Both the position numbers and the translations under genes were made by a program. The notes beneath the pieces are model-generated. The model did not search any database and was not told the DNA's origin. It saw nothing but the letters and a program-made list of their open reading frames with translations. A stretch of DNA of 64,000 nt from Prosapia bicincta (Eukaryota; Arthropoda; Insecta; Hemiptera; Cercopidae). Positions 50,844 to 59,800 of this stretch are shown here, piece by piece. The first letter of the stretch is position 1. Every line of letters starts with the position of its first letter. Location: positions 86,155,542 through 86,219,541 of the forward strand of contig JBAIZL010000003.1 in the NCBI GenBank assembly GCA_036971475.1, in the 5' to 3' direction.

Positions 50844-53800
50844 CACTTTCACTTATGTACTTAAACAAGAATCTTACTTGGTATTTATGCGAGCGCTTTC
50901 AGAGACTAGTAAGTGCCTCCATCATCTGGCATACGATGCCAGATGATGGAGGCACTTACTAGTCTCTGAAAGCGCTCGCATAAATACCAAGTAAGATTCT
51001 TGTTTAAGTACATAAGTGAAAGTGATAAGTGTATACAAGAAAACAGTGTTGCATAATCTACAAATATATATATATATTGTAACATTTATAGAATGGGCTA
51101 TATAATATTATTTAAGAATTGGAAAATAGATGAGAAATAACTCACTCAAAATTTAGAAAGAAATTCATTAAGATATTGGTTAGGTTAAATGAAAAGCATA
51201 GAATTGTAAACAAGGTTTTTGAACTGGAAATGTATTAGGAAATTTGTTATATCAAATAACCTAACACATAAATTAAAATAAGATAATCTAAGAATAGTTA
51301 TGTGTAAACAAATTTGTAAACTGTAGTAACATAGGGCCTAAGTAATTACTTGAAGGAGAAAGTGAACACGTTTGTAAACAAAAGAAAATTGAAAGGTTAT
51401 GTTTATGAAAGACCAAGCAAAACACACACAATTCAGAACTATTTCAAAAGTAAAACACAAAGACACTTCACACACTAATAATATTAATAAAATAAACACT
51501 GGAAGGTTTGTTGACGATAGGAAATTGAAACAGTAAGTTTCAACCAGGTTTAACCAAGTTAAAACGCCATTCTAAACAAACTTGTTGGTATGTCAGCTGT
51601 AAAACAGATGTAGGTCAGTGTGACAATCGATTCTAGTGAAGAAAAAGAAAACAAACTAGATTACAGGCAACATGTGTTTTTTGAAGAAGAAGCCGCCATA
51701 TTCTTTTCTTTAACAACTTTAAAAGTAAAACGAAAGCGTTAGTTGAGTGGAGATAGCGTGGGTGAAGCTACGAGAGGAAGCAGACCTTGCTGGGCAGTCA
51801 AAATTCTATTTTATTTGGAAAGAGTTCGTCTAAATTATACCGTTTTGTTAAGAAGATTGGCCAACTTAAATTAAGGAGAAGTGAATTACAAAATGTCATA
51901 CTGTGTTAATATAAAGTGAAATAAATAAAACGAATTTAAGTGTGTGAATTGTTTAATTTGGAGAGAACGGAATCTTACGTAAGCTAACTGAAATTTCGAT
52001 ATTTGATAAGTTATTAGCGCTATAAAAATAACTTTAGTGGACTTTTAAGATAATAGAGAAGTTTAAATTTGTATATTAGGATATCTTGTAGTTAATGAAT
52101 AGTAAGAAATAATCCAGTTCAAATAGTTTAGCCTTTTTGCATTTTCAAAATTTAATATTGTTTGTTCAAAATTTATTTAATTAACCTAAGAATAAAAAAA
52201 AAATATAGCCCGTACTATAACCCCGAGATATCAAGAGATCTTAAACTAGCCAAGGGTATAAAAACCTTGTAACTCAAATTTAAAGAATCGAATTTTAGTA
52301 TATTGTGTTAAAACTTGTTAAGTTGTAAAATTTTGTTTTGTGTGTATTGTTTAATGTCGAGATGAAATGATAATAAATGTTAATGAATTGTTCCTGAGTA
52401 AGTGTTTTTGTTTTAAATAGAAATTTGATATCATCATTCAAACATTCATTAAATAGTAAAACCCCGTTGTATAGCGTCTTTAAAAATTACTTTATAATTG
52501 GCGCAACAACGTGGAGCTCGATAAAATTCATTTAGAGAGATTTTGAAATAAAATTAATTTAGAACTTTTTATATGAAAAACATTTGAACTGGAAATAGAT
52601 TTAGAAAAATTTTGTAAAATTAAACACTGAGTTGAATAGTCAAGGCTAGGTTTATAGTATATATAAAAAATTGTTTAATTTTGTATAATAAGTTACTTAC
52701 AGTTAAAAAAAAAAAGAAAAAATATGTCTGATGAGAGGGAATTATACAATTTGCGGAGAGAAAAAGCTAAAAAAACAGAAAAAGGGGAACAATTAGAAAA
52801 GAGTAGGCGGAAAAGGGCGATAGAAACAGAAGGGGCTGCTCAGGGGAGATTTGTTAGTTTTCAGGAGGGGATCGGAAACAGGGAGGAAAATATTATAGGC
52901 GAGCTGGTAGTTGTAGGGGACCAGGAAAAAGGGACAAATTTGGAAATGAAAGAAATAGAAATGGAAGGCACAGATATGCCTATAGAAGAGAGTGAGGTGG
53001 AAACCCAAGTAGATGAGGCTAGGGGACTACCACCTATGCAAACACAACAAAAAAAACGGGGAAATAATGAGAATGAAGATTTAAGGGAGATGATGAGAAC
53101 TCTCATGGAAATGAGTGTAAACATGAAAAAATTAGATAAGATAGACAAAAAATTAGAGGAAAATAGAGACGAATTAAGAGAGATGAAAGAGGATCTAAAA
53201 GTAATAAAAGATGAAATACGGGAGGAAAATAGGAAAATGATAGAGGATATGAGGCGACAGTTGAGGACAGAGAATAATACTGTAATAGAGGATGTGAGAA
53301 GAGACTTAGATGAGAAAGATAGAGAATTAGAGGAGAAGATTAAGAAAAATTTTGAGGAAACAAAAGAAATAATAGCTGATGTGGTAGAAATTAATAAAAA
53401 AGAGATAGAGAAAATAGAAAATATAACTAAGAAAAACACAGAAGAGTTAGGAGAGTTGAAATTAAAGGTGATAGGAGAAAGAAAGATAACAGATGAGCGT
53501 TTTAGGAAAGTTGAAGATGATAGGGAGAAAATATTAGGAGAGCAGGGAAGGTTAGGAGATAGAATTAACAAAATCGAGAGTGATAATGGAAATAATGGTG
53601 AGCAAATAAGGGTAATACAAGTGTCATGCGGGAATCAGGAGGAGATGCCCAAATTTAATGGGAGGAATGGTAACCCTATGGAGTTCCTAAAAAGACTGGA
53701 TAGGTATGTGGAAAGAAAATTTGAATGTAGGACAGGGGAAAGATTTGAAAATGAATGGAGAGGAATCATAGATAGAGCTTTGGAAATAGGAGCGGCTAGA

Positions 53801-56800
53801 TGGTGGGAATCAATCAGAGAGGAGGTGGAAAATTTCGCGGATTTACAAGATAGGTTTATAGAAAGATACTGGGCCAAAGAAATACAGGAAGGCATCAAAG
53901 AGAGAATAGAAAATGAAAGGTATATTGAGGGAAATGGAAGAGCCAGAGCAGATTATTTCATAGAAAGAGTCGTAGTTTTAAAGAACATGACACCACCGCA
54001 AAATGAGGAAGAGATAGTCCGGAGATTAAGCCGGCATTTTCATGAAAGGATACAGTTGTCAAGAAGAGTACAAAATATAAAAACGATCCGAGAGATGGAA
54101 AGGATGCTGAATGAGGAGGATATAGAGGAGAGAAATAAGGAAATAAGACAGAGAAACAGGGGACCATGGAATAGGCCTACCCCTAGAGAGGAACAGAATG
54201 GAAATAGATTTCCACCCAGAAGGGGTGAGGAAGGGATGAGACAGCAGGGAAATAGAAGATTTCCAGGACCAGGAGAATTGTATAGAATGAATGAATATAG
54301 GAATGAAGGGCGGCCATATGTCCAGTTCTTTAACAGAAGAATAGATAATCATAAGAGGGGGAATGTTGAACCAAGACCAGGGCAGGAAAATAATCGAGAA
54401 AATAGAGGAGACAGGAATTACAGAACCAATGACAGGAGCCAGAAGGAAGTAAATCAGATAGAGACAAGGAGATGTGTGGGGACAAGGAAGGAGGATGGTG
54501 CACATAGTCAAACGGAAAACTAGAGGGCACTGGTGATACCTTATTGCATCATGGGAAAACTACAGGGGATGCTGAAGAGGGAAAGCCAGTGCTAAAGAGC
54601 CTTGGAAATATTAATTGTGACAAGAATGAGGGTAACAATCAATTTAATGAAAATACGGATTTGGGGTTAGGAATAATTAACAACGTATTAATAGATAGGG
54701 AATTTTTGGAAAGTGAGGGGAAGGAGCGAAATTTGAATTTAGAACAAAACAAAATATATTTGAGCCCAGAAATAGAGATAGAATTTAAACAGGTTAGGGT
54801 TACAGCCTTAATAGATACAGGTAGTAATATTACATGTATTCAGGAAAAATGGTATAGTATAAATAAGGGAAAACTAGGAAGAGTAGAAACGTTGCCAATC
54901 AGAGCAATGAACATTAGGACAGCAACAAATAAAAAGAGTAAGAAAATTAATAAAATTGTTCTGATAATGGGAAGATTAGGTGGGATTGATTACCCATTTC
55001 AATGTTTCATCATACCAGGACTATTAAGAGAAATGATCATAGGGATGGATATATTAAAAAATACAAAGGCTGATATAAGTTGTGAGGATTGGAGTATAAA
55101 ATTGAAATATTTGGAAAACTATATTAAAATAGATATGAAAGAAACGGAGGGTGAAAATGATGACGAAAGAATTAATAACAACGAGGTACAAAATTTAGAA
55201 AGGGAAGATAATGTAATTAACGAATTCGATCAAATTAATGAGGAATGGGAAAATTTAGATAATTTAGGACAGGGGGACCAAAATTATGAGAAACAAAATG
55301 AAACAGAAGGGGAAATTAGTGAGAGAGATATTATGGGAAGTATCGGAGATGACCGTGTAACAGATAGGCAAAAACTGGAGTTGGTGGAGATAATAAAGCA
55401 ATATAAGGATGTATTTTCAGATAGGCCTGGAGTGTGTAAAGGATATAGACATGAGATAAAAGTAAGAACAGATTTACCATTTTATCAAAGAAACTATCCT
55501 GTGCCCACAAAGTATCAAGAAGCGGTACAAAGAGAAATTGACAAAATGTTGGAGATGAAAATTATAGAAAAAGTAATAGCCCTTATATTAACCCTATTAT
55601 TCCTGTCATAAAAAGTAATGGAGAAATAAGATTGTGCCTGGACGCAAGGAAACTGAACGAAATCATAATACCAGATTACGAGTGTTACCAGGGTATTAAT
55701 GAAATATTACATAAGGCAAGAAAGGTAAAATACCTGAGTTCTATGGACCTCACGAATAGTTTTTGGCAGGTGGAGTTGGAGCCAGAATCCAGAAAATTCA
55801 CAGCTTTTCAGTATAATGGAAAGACATATCATTTCATTGTGACACCTTATGGGCTAAAAACATCATTAGCAGCTTTAGCAAGAGCTATGGGTAGAATAAT
55901 GGGAAATGAATTAGAACCATTCACTTTAGTATATGTAGACGACATTGTATGCATGTCACAGAGTTTTGAAGAACATAAAAACCATTTTAAAAAATTATTT
56001 ATGACATTTAGGGAAAATAATATCAAAATTAAATTATCAAAAACTGAGTTTTGTAAAGAAAACATAGCATTTTTAGGTTATAGGTTGACAACTGAGGGAA
56101 TAGAGATAGATAAGGACAAAATTAAGGCTGTAATGGAATTCCCCACACCAAAGAACGTTAAGCAATTAAAAGGGTTTATAGGCCTTGCCAATTATTACAA
56201 CAAGTTTGTAGACCACTATTCGAAATTAGTAGAGCCACTCCTGAAACTTTTGAGACATGAAACAAAATTTAATTGGACAGATTTAGAGGAACAAAATTTT
56301 AGAAAATTAAAGGAAGCATTTATAGATACCAACGTACTAAAACACCCTGATTATTCAAAAACGTTTTATTTACAGACAGATGCAAGCGAATATGCTATTG
56401 GGGGGCATCTGTACCAGGTAACAGAGACTGGACAGAAACAGGCAATTATGTTTATGAGCCGAACCCTAAAAGGTAGTGAGATACGATATTATACGACTGA
56501 AAAAGAATTATTGGCTGTGTTGTTTTGTCTACAGAAGGCTAGACAGGTTATACTGGGGAGAAAAGTAATAATACAAACTGACCACCAGGCTTTGACTTTC
56601 ATAAAGACTTGTAGAATATTAAATTCAAGACTATATCGTTGGATATTGCTCATGCAGGAATATGATTTTGAGATTGAGTATTGTAAAGGGAAGGAGAACG
56701 TGGTGGCAGACATATTAAGTCGTAACCCATGGGATAAGATAGAGCCAAAACATATAGAGAATCAAAATAAGTTTAGTATCAATTTAATGGAAAGAGTAAT

Positions 56801-59800
56801 AAGTAGGGAAGTAGTGACAAAATTGACAAAACTTAATGAGCTTCAGTGGGGTGATTTAGAATTAAGAAATATTATTGAAAATGTCCAGGAATACAATTCG
56901 AAATTCAAAATTGAAAATAACATACTATATAAAAATTGTAAAACAAGTTGGAAAATAATAGTACCCAGAGAGTTAATAAATGTATTAGTGATATCATGCC
57001 ATGAGTACTATATGCATATAGGGGCCAAGAAGTGCTATAGTATAATAAATGAAATATTCACGTGGAAAAAGATGTATAAGGAGATTAAATACCTTTTAAA
57101 ATACTGTGACACTTGTCAGAGGGTGAAACACACAAATCAAACTTGTTATGGGGTGATGAAAGGAATCAAGGTAGAAGGGCCTAAAGAGCAACTATCTATT
57201 GACTTTTGTGGACCATTTCATAAAAGTGAGGGATTTAAATATATTTTGGTTATTTTGGATATTTTTACTAAATTTATAAAAATTTATAAAATAAAAAAAG
57301 CAAATACTGCTACAGCTATTAGATGTGTAGAAGATTATTTAGAAAAATATGGACAGGTAAAAAGGGCACAAACAGACCATGGAACTCAGTTCACAAGTAA
57401 AAGATGGTCAACCTTTTTAGAAAGTAAAGGAATCAAACAAATATTTTCACCAATTAGGCGACCTCAAAGCAATATAGTAGAAAGGGTAAACAGGGAGATA
57501 ATGAGATGTCTTCGCACCTATTGCCATGGGAACCATAAACAATGGGCAAAGTTTATACATTTAATAAATGAGATGTTGAATGAAGTACCACATGAGACCA
57601 CAGGGTTCACACCTAATCAGTTACAGTTAGGAAAAATAGATGAGAGATTTTGGCATAAGTATATCAAAATTCAAAATTCGAACGAACAAAGCGTTAATAC
57701 CCAACTAGTAATAGATTTGGCAAGGGGGAGAATGAAAAAAAAGGCAGAACTTAGGGCACAAAATTTCAATAGAAATCATAAGCTTTTCACATTTAATTTA
57801 AATGATTTAGTGTTAGTAAAAGAAAACTGGCAGGCAAAAGGCATAGAGGGAGAAATGGGGAAATTATTTAATATTTATAGTGGGCCATATAGAATACACA
57901 AAAAGTTAGGAGAATCGACATTCGAACTATGGGATGATAAACATGATATAAATAAGGGGATGTTCCATTCAACAGAACTAAAAAAGTACCATGATGCAAG
58001 GGAGATAAACTCAAACGAGACAAAATAAAATAGGAAGGGAGATATTAAATATAGGTAAAGGAAGCAATATGAATAAACTCTAGGTGATTATGTGTATAAG
58101 AAAACGTTAGCAGGAGATAAGTTTTAAGGGATGGTAACTATATCTATGATAATTTATTAGAAACTTCATCGAATAATGAATAAAGATAAAATTATGTATA
58201 TTTAAACTTCGTCGTATTGTAAGGGAGAATCTGCGTTGATAAATAATGGAACTTCGTCGTATATATTATATATTATAAAAGAAATATGAATCTATGATAA
58301 TAAATATTAAAGCATCGTTGTAATAAAAATATGGTAATTGTGTATTTAAACTTCGTCGTATTGTAAGGGAGAATCTGCGTTGATAAATAAGTATTAAAAC
58401 AAAATTTATATTCGTCGATATAGGGATAGTGTAATCGAAGGAACTATAGATATGATCAAATAGAGGATATGAAATTGCAACCTTTAAAAATATTAGATGT
58501 TAAACTTCATACAAAATAAACTGAAATGATATAAGAAAATAATTGAACTGGATGTGAGATTAGAAAGGGAGATAAAATACTAACTTAGAACTGAGAGTTA
58601 GATGAAGCTAAAAGCAAAATAAATATGAGATAAATAATAAACCAGGAATAAACAGAAATAAGGGAAAGAGAAATGTTATAACCAATTTGACCAAATATAG
58701 ACAGACTATGACTCGGATAGGCTGGGATTTAAAGACACGGTATCAGAGAATATATGTTAAATAAATATTGAATCAGACTTATGATTGAAAGGGTTCCAAT
58801 TGTAATAAAAAAAAAAAAAAATAATAAAAAAAAAAATATATAATTATGGAAGGAATTGTAAATACCAGAACATGATTTATTGTTACTATATGTTAGATTT
58901 GTTAAAGAATTGTTGATTGAATGTTAGTTATAAGTATATTGTGTTGTTAGAAGATATGTTAAGTAATATGTAGCTTGAAGTGTTCAGCTCAGTATTTGAT
59001 TGTTAAAGAATTAAGATAAAATTGTGTCGTAGGAATTAAGTATAAATGGACAATTTAAAGTATAAATGTTAATTTAAATTTAATTAAAAAAAAAAAAATA
59101 TGTATATTTAATCAAGCTTGTAAAATGTAAAGAATGTGTAATGTAGAGATTAGTAATATTTTTTTTTATTTAAATTAAATTAGGGGACATTGTAACATTT
59201 ATAGAATGGGCTATATAATATTATTTAAGAATTGGAAAATAGATGAGAAATAACTCACTCAAAATTTAGAAAGAAATTCATTAAGATATTGGTTAGGTTA
59301 AATGAAACTTAAATTTAGGTAAAAGCATAGAATTGTAAACAAGGTTTTTGAACTGGAAATGTATTAGGAAATTTGTTATATCAAATAACCTAACACATAA
59401 ATTAAAATAAGATAATCTAAGAATAGTTATGTGTAAACAAATTTGTAAACTGTAGTAACATAGGGCCTAAGTAATTACTTGAAGGAGAAAGTGAACACGT
59501 TTGTAAACAAAAGAAAATTGAAAGGTTATGTTTATGAAAGACCAAGCAAAACACACACAATTCAGAACTATTTCAAAAGTAAAACACAAAGACACTTCAC
59601 ACACTAATAATATTAATAAAATAAACACTGGAAGGTTTGTTGACGATAGGAAATTGAAACAGTAAGTTTCAACCAGGTTTAACCAAGTTAAAACGCCATT
59701 CTAAACAAACTTGTTGGTATGTCAGCTGTAAAACAGATGTAGGTCAGTGTGACAATCGATTCTAGTGAAGAAAAAGAAAACAAACTAGATTACAGGCAAC

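Noticed and set aside
52861..54530. Long - strand open frames (236, 150 and 87 codons)
   Set aside because: Antisense shadows of gag; Ser/Leu/Phe-rich because gag is Lys/Glu-rich and AG-biased on the + strand.
58029..59180. env gene downstream of pol
   Set aside because: No open frame of useful length; the region is AT-rich with short repeats.
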